Origin: Ictalurus punctatus
Lineage: Eukaryota > Chordata > Actinopteri > Siluriformes > Ictaluridae
NCBI RefSeq assembly: GCF_001660625.3
Contig: NC_030422.2
Coordinates: forward strand, 13,269,100 to 13,333,099
Direction of reading: 5' to 3'
DNA length: 64,000 bases
Below, one piece after another: positions 26,369 to 39,300 of this stretch (position 1 is its first letter; every line of letters starts with the position of its first letter). Below the pieces are notes generated by a model. The model ran no database searches and was not told where the DNA came from. It was given only the letters and a program-made list of their open reading frames with translations. The translations under genes were made by a program, and so were the position numbers.

Positions 26369-26921
26369 GTCACCTAGATCAAATTCTTGAAATCCTAACA
26401 TCTAGTGAAATCCCAAATCCCTTGAAATACCAACATTTACCTGTTCCTTGTCAGGCATTATCAGGCTAAACTGTTGGCATTAGATGTTGGATAGACTTGT
26501 AATGTTATTTCCAGATATAAAAGAAGAAGAAAAAACAGTAGGAAGTGAAGTAAATCTTGAAGTGTTCAACTAATAAATATTCATCAGATAATTTTTTTTT
26601 GTCTATTATTTCTAGGGTTATCTCAGACATACCACTATAAGAGCCTTCAGGGTAGTAGTGGTGAAAAGAAATAACTCATCATTATGCACATTTCTCTATA
26701 AACAATGCTAACCAACCTACAACAATATTTTTCCAATATTTAGCATATTGTTGCTGGACATCCTTCATGTTGACTTCTACCCAAATTATTCGTATCTATT
26801 CAGTTCGCACTAATTGCCTTCTTAGATAATAACCTTGTTTACTATCACCATATAAATGTGGTTCTTTACTTACCACACACACTGACTTCAGGCATTCTTG
26901 GTATTATTATCCTGTTGTTTT

Positions 26922-26923
<2 letters not shown>

Positions 26924-26986
<63 letters not shown>
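26924..26986. repeat. (CA)n microsatellite
   Basis: About 63 bases of perfect CA. Confidence 0.98.
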
Positions 26987-26989
<3 letters not shown>

Positions 26990-26990
<1 letters not shown>

Positions 26991-28670
26991 ATGTATCTAG
27001 CCTGCACACAGCACACAGAAAGTAATGAAGATAAATCTTAGAATTGTAAGTTTTTCCAGGTCTGTCTTTTCTTTTCTTTCACACATCGCATTCTCTCTGT
27101 TATTTTTAGAAACAAGGTCTTGGAATAGCTTACATCCTGAAATGGAAATTAAAGACAACATGAGAACTTGACTTTGCAGCTATTTCCCCTTAAGGGAATT
27201 AATGACTCAGAAAAAAAGACTGAAAGCCTCAAATGTCCATTATTATCGTAAAAGTACCTCCAGATACTAATACAAGGAAGCACAAGATCCTCTTAAGGGG
27301 AGTGAGATATGCATCATCCTCACTTTTGCTGTCTTTCTGGACAGTTCTCTTTCTTGGATGATGAAAAGCATATGATGTTGGCAATGACTTCAAAATCTGC
27401 TATAGTGTCAGAAATAGCACATGGTTTCAGATTCTACTGATAAATATTTAGTTTAATAAGGTCCTTTTATTTCCATCTAAATGATCATGTGGTTGGATAT
27501 ACAGTAGATTTGGAAAATCCCTATAGATACCATACTTCTGCATTACTCAAAATGTTGTTCGTCAGATTATAAGAAAATCAAATTGCATGTGCATATCTTA
27601 AACGTAATATGCTTGGGGTTTTTTTTATGTTTGTTTTTAAAAAAACAACAACTCATGATTAAAAACTAGGTTATGTTGAGGCTTAACAATATTCACATTC
27701 TTACTTAAGTCAAACATAATCCAGAGCAATCTCCATGCCTCATACTTCATAATGTGTGTCCCTTGCCTTGGGCACAAACTAAACAATACCACCTGTTTCA
27801 GCCTTTAAACTATTCAACACATAAAAAACCAGAGCACGTCAGCTGACGTTCATTCATTGCATTCATCACCTACATCCTACCCAAACTAATAAGGTTACCT
27901 TAAAAGGGAAATGCAAGTAATCCATTGATAAATTTGCTCTTGATATTCAGTCTTGTAGCAAGATTATTAACTCTGTATAAAGTCAAAGCTCAGTACAAAA
28001 TCCAGCACACAACATCTTGAATGCTGGCTAAAACCTGACACAGAAGAAATATTCAATTAATGAGTTCATTTATGCTCAATTGCTCCTGATGGTTTGAGTA
28101 CAAATCAATATATTCCCAAGTCACTAATGAACGAACTTTCCACTCATGTCTAATGTAAATTCAAGGTCATGCACACTGGGTCATACATAGGTTCTTATAC
28201 AGGCAAGCGTCTGAAGCATAACAAGCTCTGGCAGTAGTGTAGTGTGTACTCCAAACTAGCATGTGCCAAACTAGTGCAATAGACTAGAACGAATGTTCTC
28301 CTAAGTCAGACGTAAACAATCTCACGACCTAGACCTCCCTAGAGTGAAGCTGGCTATCATGGGAGCTTGGAATGCTTCTTTTTAATGATGATGTGTGCAA
28401 ATATTCACAAATTCCCATGTAAGCACTCATACACAAGAACCAAAGAGTTACAGAATTGTTCAAATCTGAAATTATGCTGAAACTACTTGAGAGTTGAACC
28501 AGCAGGCTGCGGTTGAAGCAGATCAGGAGTATCTAACTTAGTGTTTTTTGTGTTTTTTTTTTTTTTGTTATAGCTTGTGTGAGTAAAAAAAGTCATTGTG
28601 ACCTTCTGAAAGATCATTTTTCATATATTTTGGATTTCCTTTAGAGATACAAATATAATTTATTCCTTCA
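26990..28670. other. no gene recognised
   Basis: Non-repetitive AT-rich DNA with no open frame of recognisable family and no known repeat that I can name. Confidence 0.5.
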
Positions 28671-28676
28671 TGTAAG

Positions 28677-28679
<3 letters not shown>

Positions 28680-28731
<52 letters not shown>
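28680..28731. repeat. (CA)n microsatellite
   Basis: About 52 bases of perfect CA. Confidence 0.98.
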
Positions 28732-28734
<3 letters not shown>

Positions 28735-28858
28735 GTCACTATCAGGTACCCAAAACAAATCAGTAGCAGTCGCATTTTCTCGACTCACCCCATGCTGAAG
28801 TTTCATATCAGTGCTGCACAGATAACACAGTGTCGCCAATAAAAAACATGTTATCTCT

Positions 28859-28873
28859 GCCTCTCTCTCTCTT

Positions 28874-28921
<48 letters not shown>
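28859..28921. repeat. (TC)n microsatellite
   Basis: TC run with one TTCGC interruption. Confidence 0.97.
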
Positions 28922-28923
<2 letters not shown>

Positions 28924-29088
28924 TTAAACTTCCCCTCTCTGACAGAGGCTCCTGCTGGCCCGGCTTTTATTTATGTCCTTTTTTGGGACTGTAGCTGATG
29001 GAGACTTGCAGAATTACTCTCGGACTATTAGAGAGAAGGAAAAATCCCCCGGTGTAAGGACCTTTGAACCATCTCTCTCTTGATGTAT

Positions 29089-29091
<3 letters not shown>

Positions 29092-29125
<34 letters not shown>

Positions 29126-29180
29126 ACCTACATGTGTATGTGCATGTGTGTGTGTTTGTGTGTGTGCACGTGTGTATGGC
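29092..29180. repeat. (TG)n tract
   Basis: Perfect TG to about 29124, then imperfect TG/TGTA to 29180. Confidence 0.95.
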
Positions 29181-29700
29181 TAGGCACATTTTTATATCTT
29201 GCTGCTGACCAAACATCCCACAATGCTAGGAATATCATTGCTTTTGACCTTTTGGGGACATTTGGCTGGTCCCCATGAGGAAAACTGTTTTGTTTTGTTT
29301 TATACAAAAACTGCAGCATTTTTTAAAGCATTTTTTTGGTTGCTGAGGTTAAGGTTAGGGTTAGGTTTAGGTGTAGCATGGCATTAATTAGTTGTATTAG
29401 TAATAATGTCAATGAAAGGTCTTCACAAACGTTAGAGGATGTTTTCATATGACATTATTTAGCTGCATTAGTAATTATGTCAATGAAAGTTCCTCACAAG
29501 TATTAGAGGATGTTTTTATATCCTGGAACAAAATCAGCACATGCATAAGAATAGAAATATCGGAGAGTTGTGGGGAAATTTGGGTCCTGTGGGTCCCCAG
29601 GAGGTAATCTTTTTTTTTCTTGTAACAAAAATTGTAGCATTGATTAGCCACATGTCAATTAAAAGTTCTCACAAAGGTAGTAAGACAAATATACATGTAC
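29180..29700. repeat. interspersed fish repeat, copy 2
   Basis: It shares TTGGGGACATTTGG, GGTCCCCATGAGG and AATGAAAGGTCTTCACA-type motifs with 15786-16075. The module is repeated inside (ATTAGTAATAATGTCAATGA at 29395 and a close copy at 29468). Not coding. Confidence 0.5.
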
Positions 29701-30280
29701 GTATTTGTCTGACTACTGAAGATATTATCAAGAAACATCTTTCTTTGGTCACATTTTTGTGCATTTCTTTGCTTATTCCTGTTTTGTTATTTTTTGTTCA
29801 TACAATAATTTTATTTTTATGAATAAATGAAAAGAAATGAAAAGCAGGTTGGCCACTGGGATCCAGTATGGAAAACCTCTTGATTCCCTCTACGCACAGC
29901 ACCTCGAGGTAACTAGACTCTTGGGTTCAAGACATGTAAACATGTTGAGAGAAAACAGCTAAGCCATGAACTCAGGAGAGTTAATTCACTAATTAGCTTT
30001 GGTACATGCACAATAAAACATGGGCCAGGAGAGTAGAAGAAGCTTCTAATGGGAAAGTGCAAGTCTCATCAAGTGAAGCATTGTAGTAGTCAGAGTGACA
30101 TGGTGTCACCCTTGCAGAAACATCAAATGAACATCACAGGATTTACATGTGAAGTTTGCACATGTGGTTTTCAGTCAATTCACATATTTTCACATGTAGA
30201 CTTTTTTTTATTTTGCATTTTTGTTTTACACAAGATTCATTATTCTGACATATATAGGACACATGTTTTTATTTATCTGA

Positions 30281-31394
30281 AGCTTGTGTAACACCAGGCC
30301 TATTTATAGGCCTGCTGTGAACAGGTGAGGTTGCAATTAAGTGCGTTCAACTCAATGTTGCGTGAGCTTCACGCTGTGGGAACGAGAATATCCTCTCCAT
30401 CATCCTGAGGCCATGGCCTGTTCAAAAGATCCGAGCCCAAGAATCACTGCCAGACACTCAAACCAGGGGTGAAATGTATTTCCAGGCTGTAATATCGAAT
30501 AAATGTGAGTGGCGTAGACCAAGCCGCAACAGCACACACATCTTGTAAGGGTACCCCTTTGGACAAAGCCTTTGAGGAGGCGGCCCCCGTAGTGGAATGA
30601 GCCCTTATGCCCAGAGGCGTAGCAACACCACACGCCTCGTAAACGATAGAGATTCCTTCCACTATCCAATTAGAGATGGACTGCTTCAACACAACAGAAG
30701 AGCTACCTTTAGAGTCAGAAGCTTCTCTGAGGCTGATTCTAAGGGCTCAAATCGGGCACCTGACAGACCTACCAGGACCACAGAAAGGTCCCAGGAAGAT
30801 ATGCGTGGTCTGCATATGGGCCTCAGCTGCCTGACACCATGCATAAACCTTAATGTTAGAGGATGTTGCCCCACAGAGGCTTCATCATTGAATCCCAATT
30901 CCCTTCAACCGAGAAGAGTGCGAGCTGCAAGTGGAGCTGCCTAATTGTAAGGTGTTCACAATGCGCACAGTCAGACCTCTTGAAGGCTGCCCTGGCATGC
31001 TCCATCGATAGACACTTCACACAGAAAGTGTGTACGTCCATCCCCGTGATGAAATGGGAGCATGGCGTGACACACTTCCTGAATTATTTTTTTAAGGGAC
31101 AGAAAAGTAAAGAGATTTTTCTTTCTTTTTTAACTTTGAAAAGATAGAGAGGAAATGAGTCATTTTTGCGAGCGTTAAACAACATACAGTCTTGCTGAAG
31201 ATAACAAGGCCGACGGCATGGTTCACAGGTGCCGTTTTTATATCACGTGACGCGCTTAATTGCCACGTCACCTGATCAAGGCAGGCCTATAAATAGGCAT
31301 GATATTACACAAGCTTTAGATGCCGATCACGCACGAGGGCGCTTCTCATAGCATAAAGCTCACGCAACATTGCGGTCCCTTTGAAAGGGAACAT
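30281..31394 (-). mobile_element. deletion derivative of a DIRS-like (tyrosine recombinase) retrotransposon
   Basis: The ends are inverted copies: AGCTTGTGTAACACCAGGCC at 30281 and, on the other strand, AGCTTGTGTAATATCATGCC from 31315. Both then read CTATTTATAGGCCTGC. On the minus strand 31041-30856 resembles a gag-type segment with paired cysteines (CVKCLSMEHARAAF, CAHC). The segment 30692-30444 resembles the C-terminal part of a tyrosine recombinase (GIRAHSTTGAASSKAL, DVCAVAAWSTPLTFIRYY). The order gag then recombinase, with no reverse transcriptase between, implies a large internal deletion. It is not functional. Confidence 0.6.
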
Positions 31395-32910
31395 GTGTTT
31401 ACTTGAGTTCACATGTGCAATTTCAGGGTGCAACATTTACTTTCTCATCATTTTCCACATCTGGTCACATATTACTTACGTAAGTGCATGTTAAAAACAG
31501 AAGATCACATGAGATGTATGAATTTTATGCATAAGGGCACAACTTTAAACCCATCAAAGTTCATAACTCAAAATGAGTGCAAAAATATGAGTAGTTGATA
31601 GCAAGTGAGTTGGGTAGGATTATGTTAGTCACATGAAATGGCTCTTCCTTATTAGAGTTTTGCATGAGATCAGGTCCATGAGATAACACTATCTCTGCAA
31701 TAATCTCTGAGCCATACATACACTCAACATCATTAGTGCTTTACTCAGTGATGTGTGTATAGAACAATACCAAGCTAATACATTCCTAATGTAATCCATC
31801 ACAAAATGGATGTGTCATATGGCCAGAAATCTAATAAATACACCACACAATAAGTCTGCTATATACAAATATTAGTTTGAATACCTGGCATGGGTGAATG
31901 TATTTTGATTTTTACAAATCACAATCAAATTGAGAGTAATGAAAACATCAGAATTCAGACTGTAATGAAGTCCTTCCTAGAATGTCAGGTTTGGAGATGC
32001 TGAATTGTCAAAAACAAACACAAAAAGAAGCATTTTGATCCAGAAATGTAAGATATACAGTAGACAAAAACGTATAGAAGAAACACAAAGAAAAAGAATT
32101 TGACATAATATAAGTAAGGAAATATATTTTTTTTTTCAGTTATAACCTTATTCTGGTCAGGGTCACTGTGGATCCAAAACCTATCCCAGGAATAGTGGGT
32201 GTGAATCAGGAAAAAAACCCTGCTTGGGATGCTAATCAATTGGCACCACCACACCACCAGGAAATTGAATTAGGATTATTAAATTGTATAGAAATTCAGT
32301 AAATAAAATAGAGTGACTTGATAACTGGGTGGTCAGAGACTAAAATGTATGTGTGTGAAAAGATTATATCTTTGAATCAAACAGTGTAAAAGGTTCACGC
32401 TAATAAAGTATCTTTCCAGCATTTTCTACAATAAAAAATAGATAAAGATGTCATGAATGACATATGCAATAGATTTTGTTGTTGTAAGACTCGGGTATTC
32501 AAAGGGGAAAAATAATCCTGTTACCAACCACCATAAAAATAAAAAATAAAAATAAAATAAAAACCCACTAAGCTGAGCAATGATGGCTTGAATTGGAACA
32601 TGATGAAATTTTCCAGTACAGTACAGATCAACTTCAGTGCTTCATTGTAAGATGTTGTTACATTCATATTAAAGTTGGGCCCTATATTTTCCAGAACATC
32701 TTTCATTGTTTTTTTCTCTGCTTCTGTAACTGTGTACAGTAATTCTACATGTTTAATTGTAGTTCAATAAAGTATTTGTTGTTTAGCTTGTTAATTGCTC
32801 TCGATTTCATATCCAGATTGTTGACTACTTGGTTTTAGCCTTTAGATGCAATCTGTTTTTAAAAATTCCATCTCATTCTTGGGCTACGTAATCAGCCACA
32901 CAACTCATCC
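31395..32910. other. no gene recognised
   Basis: It begins with ACATGTG-rich repeat sequence. A degenerate SINE-like fragment lies at about 32140-32265 (TATCCCAGGAATAGTGGGTG, TGGCACCACCACACCACC). The rest is AT-rich and unassigned. Confidence 0.45.
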
Positions 32911-32914
32911 CTTT

Positions 32915-33545
32915 CCAGTGTGTGCTTGGGTACCATTCTCTATTGTTTCCCTGGACCACTAGCCCCACCGACTCAAAAGCTACGGACGACTGGTTTCAGT
33001 GGAGTGAGCAGGTCGGGGAGAACACTCACCAACATCTCAAGCAGGTCACACAATCTTACAAGGCGAGCGCCAACCGACTCAAGGGTCATATCCCCTCTAC
33101 CAAATAGGAGACCGAGACTGGCTCACCACCTGAGACCTGTGACAACCCCACACCTGCAAAAAACTCAACCTGAGGTACATCGGTTCCTTTAAGATCCTTA
33201 AACAAATTAACAAAGTCATCTATAAACTTGACCTACCTCAGCACAAAGACCCATTAAAAAGAGACTTTCACTTTCTCACAGTTTGCAAAGTATATGCTCT
33301 GTTTACCTGTTTTCTGACGTTACCAAGCCTGTTTCTGCCTGCCTTCGATATCCTGGTTTGACCTTAACTTTGTTACCTGGTTCCAAATTTTGCCATGCCT
33401 TATATATGCTGTTTGTCAATTGCCTGACCTAAGCCTGTTTTTGACTTTGATTCTACCTAGTGTTTTTTGGATTGTTTGAACTGTCGTTCATTAAAGCTGT
33501 GTCACCTGCAATTGTATCCGTCTCAGTGTCCATTACATGACAATG
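32915..33545 (+). mobile_element. Ty3/gypsy-type pol 3' end and LTR-like tail (remnant)
   Basis: Frames at 32920-33270 give TDDWFQWSEQVGENTHQHL and later PLRSLNKLTKSSINLTYL, the shape of the integrase C-terminal region of Ty3/gypsy retrotransposons, with stops and frameshifts. The segment to 33545 (TCATTAAAGCTGTGTCACCT, ending near ATTACATGACA) looks like an LTR 3' part. No reverse transcriptase is present. Confidence 0.55.
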
Positions 33546-33549
33546 CAAA

Positions 33550-35109
33550 AATGTGCAAACTGTGCAGAGGGAATATATTGTCCTGCTGCTCTTTGAGTAT
33601 GAGTAAGAAATTAATGCAGAATTTTAAAAACTATGGTATGTTTTATTGAATTAAAAGAGAATTTAAAGAAAAAATCATCATGGTTCTGTCCACATTTGTT
33701 GCACTTAGGTTAACAGTGTAAAGATTTGTAGAACTGAGAGCAAAATGCTGAGAAATTGTCTTATCCATGTTAAATAAACAGTTTTCACTGCTCTAACACA
33801 CCAAACACAATCTTTTAGAACAGCCTGTGAAGTCATGTTATTTATTGTTCCTTAAACATCTGCTGTAATTATGGTTTGCCTTAAAAAAAAAAAAAAAGTG
33901 TAAAAAAAAAAAAAAAGTGTAAAGTTAATAGAATGTTCCATGTAATGTAGCATTGCTAGATAGGAGCTCATATGATCCACATCATCAGCTCATTATCAAG
34001 TTAATGTGACCAGAATTAGAGGTGAAAATTGCACGTTCAAGATATTACACACAAATCTTCAGCTTCAGCTTGTGTTACAGTAGGGAATTTCTCCAGTTGT
34101 CAACAGGAATATTACAAACATGTTATTATAGTATGACAACAGGGCCTGTGTGTTTCTGTTTTGCTAATATGCATGTTAGAATAACAGTGCACAGTGAAGC
34201 AAATAGTAAATGTAATTTATAAGCAGATTTTTTTTAGTGTTACACACATCCCCCTGCTGGTGGTGTGCAAGTAAAGCAGTATAAATTCCCACAGCAGATT
34301 TTTCTATGCTAAAATCTGGTCAGTAGTGCACATTACTGAACAATGGCATATTAGTACAAGTGAAGACATTTTTTAGAATTTGTAAAATAATAGTGCTGCC
34401 TAGCTTTGTTTCATCTTACAAGGACACAAAGAAAAAATAACCACAGACTACAGTATAATGAAATATCCACATAGTGACTAAACGCAGACCCACCACTCAG
34501 TGTTTCATATTATGAATTATTCTAAGCTGCTCTGAAATTACTGTTGATCTGCAACCGAACTATTTTGCGTTACTTGTCGTGCACAACCTTTAAAATTGTA
34601 TATTAAATAGATTTTATTTAATCAGGTGAATTTTAATACGTATAAAAGTGGAATTATTTTAAAAGGGGAAATTAAGTCAGAATTTGTTTTCAGACTGATC
34701 ACAAATTTTCATCAATGTATTTATTAACATTTGTTTATTATGTATATGTATTTATGTAGTTGACATGTGTTGCGCACATGTACTGTACTGCGAAAAATAT
34801 AATTTTTTTGTTGCTTAAAACCTGCTTTAAATTAAATTATAAATTGAAGTTTGGACAGTTATTTGTACAGAACAATTTCTTTATATTACATATTACTTTT
34901 ATTCTTATTTTTTCTACTTTTCCTGAGCTCTTCTCCTCCATCTACTGTTTTGGGATTCAGTGTTCTACTTTGGGCTTTTTATTTTCCCTGGTGTTCCATG
35001 TTTTAATAGCCAAAAAAATTGTATTTATTGTGATTTTAACCTCTACAAGATATTTTTGTAGATCATGGACAATTTCTTAGTAAAGCTGCCATGCAATTTG
35101 CAAAAGCAA

Positions 35110-35162
<53 letters not shown>

Positions 35163-36029
35163 TGACAGTTTGGTGATCAGATGAATTTAGTCGCACTTTG
35201 GCAAGACCAAAGGAGGTTCGTCATAAACTGAAATGCCTTGAACAATATGCAGCTTCACAATACAAATTTTTGAAAAATAGACATTATAGATCAGTACTAG
35301 GATTGTATAGCTATTGCATGGTGGAAGAAATACCGAATATTGTGTGTAAAATGTAACATGAGGGATTCCACAGTGCTGTAAACTTAAACTAATTGAAATA
35401 AAAGATGTTTTGGATGAGTAGGTCTTTGCAAAACTTTATAACATTTCATAACAATTATTTACACTGTAACAGACTGTGACATTAAGTTACAAATAAAATT
35501 TCTATGGGTACAGTTGATTCCCAGACAGAACTGCAGGTGGTCGGAGGTCATGACAGAAATAAAATGATTTAGTTAATTATCCATTCACCAAAATTATTCT
35601 ATGAGCAATTAAAAAAAAAGATAAGACCTGGCCCTCCATATGAATCGTTGATATTATTTTACTAAAGTAAAATCTTAACAAAAAGTGTATATGACAGTTT
35701 TATGGCAGAAACAAGCAGAATAAAATAACATGCAAACATAATGTATATTACAAGATATATTAATGCAACACCACTTTTCTTCAAATAAAATAACAAGATA
35801 ATATTAGTCACAGTTTAAAATATACAAATATACCAAACCAAAACCAAAAATATACAATTACTGAATGCATTCCTAATCATTTGATGAAGAAATTCATGCT
35901 AATAAATGTAAAATTTGGAAGCTGAATGTTGATTATGGATATAATATAATGGGATTTATAAATTAATAATGAACATTCAGGATGTAAAATAGTAAATGAT
36001 TATTTAGCTAACTAGAACGCTACTCCCTC
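33550..36029. other. no gene recognised
   Basis: AT-rich DNA with a duplicated poly(A)-GTGTAA unit at 33884-33922 and a (TG)n run at 35112-35161. It adjoins the 3' end of the inhibitory NITR-like gene. Confidence 0.5.
35112..35161. repeat. (TG)n microsatellite
   Basis: About 50 bases of perfect TG. Confidence 0.98.
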
Positions 36030-36143
36030 TTAGTGCTGCACATCTCCATATATGACTACGGTGTCCACGCTGCTTCTTGTCTGTATGGTGTTTATCTGGT
36101 TGTGGCTAAATGTGAGAGCAGCATAGCTTACATCATCTGTATG
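36030..36143 (-). CDS. nitr: NITR-like gene A exon 6 (ITIM tail and stop)
   Basis: HTDDVSYAALTFSHN through VVIYGDVQH to TAA (36032-36030). Two tyrosine motifs of the form (V/I/L)xYxx(L/V). Confidence 0.85.
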   Translation of the reverse strand, partial: HTDDVSYAALTFSHNQINTIQTRSSVDTVVIYGDVQH

Positions 36144-36254
36144 CTGTTTAAATGAAAGAGACACTTGTTAATTATTCTCATTATTATTTTTCATCATAAT
36201 TAATTTAAAATGGTAATGGGCCTCATTTTCATGATCATAATGCAAACATTATAA

Positions 36255-36312
<58 letters not shown>

Positions 36313-39300
36313 TCAAGGCTATAGCAAGTAGGTATGACAAACATATTCTCAGTCATTTTGTGTCCATTAGTGTTGACCTTAACTAAACGGTCGATTCTAT
36401 TCATTAAATGTAGCAGGTCAGGTATTAAATTAGTTATATCACAGTGCAATTAAATTCTTGAATTTGATCCATCAGAAGGTTTTGGAGTCTCAAGGATTAG
36501 TGTTTTGTCACTAAGTCACAAAGTTTCATGCCTCGGAAATTCTTCATGACAGTGGACTTCTTTTCAGTTTCTTGGAAAAATGTCAAGTTGCACTTTAAAA
36601 AAGCGTGGTTCAGGACTAACTTCTTTCACACATGTTCCACAACGTTAAATGTAACTATAAACAGTTAAAAAACATGACATGGCATTGGAACATAAAAGGA
36701 AAAGTGTAATCATTGGCAAATTGATGTGTTTGATAAGAGAGATAAAATGACATCACACCACTCTGTCATTAATTATTTTACTATAACAGAATGTCATGCT
36801 ATGTTTTATTCTTTACATAGCCTAGTTTGTGTGGTATTCTAATAATTTAGTTAAATATATTGCACTGTCCTCATTTGTGAGTAATGGATAAGCCATTGGT
36901 TTTAAACTTTTTATACTGACTGTAATGTACTGGCGTCCCACCCAGTGTGTATTTATACCTCACATCAGGTGTTAGGCTCTGTAGCCAACACAACACTGAC
37001 CCACCTACAATACTTACTAAAGATGAATGAATGTGTTTCCACCAGCTTACATCTAGTTTATAGGTTTATTCGGTAATTGAGTAAAGTAGCCACAACACCA
37101 GGTTGTAAGAAATGAGACTGGACTTTGAAGCCTTTGTCCTAGTTGAGAAAAATTCCACTTTTAACTGAAAGTGGGTCAGTGGTTGTAAGGTAAGCACTTT
37201 AAGGTGGGTGCGCAACTCCCATTGCACCAACAGATTTCAAATGTCAAGCCCCTGTTCCAAAACTTTAACCATGTCAGCCACCCACAATGTTAATATCTGA
37301 GCACAAAAATAGCAACTAGGTGACAACAGGAGATAAAACTGGCATATACACAACCGAATTAGCAATACACTGCATTGTTAAGCACTTGTGTTATGCTTGC
37401 TTTGACACAAAAATGAAGCCCTTCAACTTAATCAAACATGTTAGAGATGGTAAATATTGTATTGTACAATTATCATGTTAATCAGTTATTAAATGTCACA
37501 TACACATTCACCTGTACCACTGTCTGGTCTTGTCACACCTGAAAAATAACAACTCAAATATACAATTAACATTTCTTAAACCAGGAAGCTGTCCTTATCA
37601 ATTTTGATATGAATAATTGTACAGTTTGAAAAGTATTGCACACAACATAAACAGATTGCTTGTTTTCAATTAATCTCAACATTTGTGCATGCTCATTCTT
37701 ACCTGATTTGTTCTTTTTTAATAGGTGGTAAATGAGAGCAATGATGATGACTATTGATGCGACATTAGTCGCTGATAGTATTGACACAGCATAGACAAAA
37801 ACTGACAATTGTACTAAAAAAAAGAAGAAGAAGAAGAAGAAGAAGGATGTATTAGTGTAAATAGGTTACATTAAAAGTCAATCACAACATTATAATTATA
37901 TTTATTACAATTATATATATTAGAATAGCAATTTTTTTGGAATTCTGTTCAGAAGCTCATGTGCATAGTTATTAATAGTGAGGTTTGTTTGAGCAGGGTT
38001 GTGAGTAGTGACTGCAACTTCTGTTTTAAAATTGTATAATTGATGCCGTTTCTAAACTTCAAAACAACTGTGCATGATTGAATTAATTGTAACCACTATT
38101 TCACCTCAAAATATTCATAAAACAAGATCCAGTGTAGACAACATAGACAGGAAGTTTGACCAGTCAACTGATTTTGATGTATTATTGGCTATACTGTAAT
38201 TGGGTAGACAACAGCAATTGTATACAAATGAAACATTCTTTAAGTAATATAAATAATAATGCAATTACCCATAAGAAATAGTAGTGATTTTTTATATGTA
38301 CAAATCATTATAGATTTTTTATGTAGAAAAAATCAGATCACACCCACCGTTTATTTCTTCTTCATTTTCAATTGGCATTGTTGGCTCAGTAGCTGTAAAA
38401 ATATACAGTGTACTGTTCACATGGTCACACAAACATTTTCTTTTTAATTGTTAAATTCAGACATTGTTTTACATGAAAAAGCTGAATAACATCCAATTGA
38501 TTAATATTGATTCAGTTATTATGTTATTTTATTTATTTATTTTCATTATTTATTATGAAAATAATAATTTAATTATTTCATAAACCCACACAAAGAATCC
38601 ACGTGAGCTGAGTTTCATCCTTATCCATATATCCTCTGTTTAACTTCTAATCTTCATAAAGCAAAAGGCTGACATCATATTTTAATATAAAAATCTTTTG
38701 AGCAATTTTGTCAGCAAAAATGCCACGCCTTTAAATGATACATTTGCATAGCAGTAGCAATACAGGTTGGTAAATACATTACTGTACAAAAGTCTTAGGC
38801 ACCCTATTTTTATAGTACAAACTTTGTTATGGATTTTTTTATTTTATGACTTCTACATTATTGAGTCAGTAAAAAACCCTTTTAGATTCCCAAACATTAG
38901 TTTTCTAGCACAAAAATAAATGTTACAAAAAAATGTTTGTATGTCAGTAAAGAAAGCAGCATATTAAGTAAGAGACACTTTTCAGACAAAAAAACATAAT
39001 GATGGCTGCTGGATTTTGCTGCACAAATAAGAAGCAAGTGCGACAGTCAAAATCTCCAGAACAACAGTGGCTGGTTCTGCAAGATGCTCAATAAAACTTG
39101 CAGCTCATTTCCTTACAAAACTTCAGAAATTGTACCAGAGACTACTATTTTTATTTTTATTTTAATTTCTTTGTCACACCAAATATTGACTACTATTTTC
39201 ATTTGCTACTGTTTACCGCTCTTTATGGTAACATGGTAAATGGAAACATTTAATTTTATTGTTTTGAAGGCATCTTTGCTCTACAGCATTTCTTTGCTTG

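Noticed and set aside
30049..31147. Plus-strand open frames of 80-115 codons in the DIRS-like element
   Set aside because: The recognisable protein similarity is on the minus strand; these are shadows.
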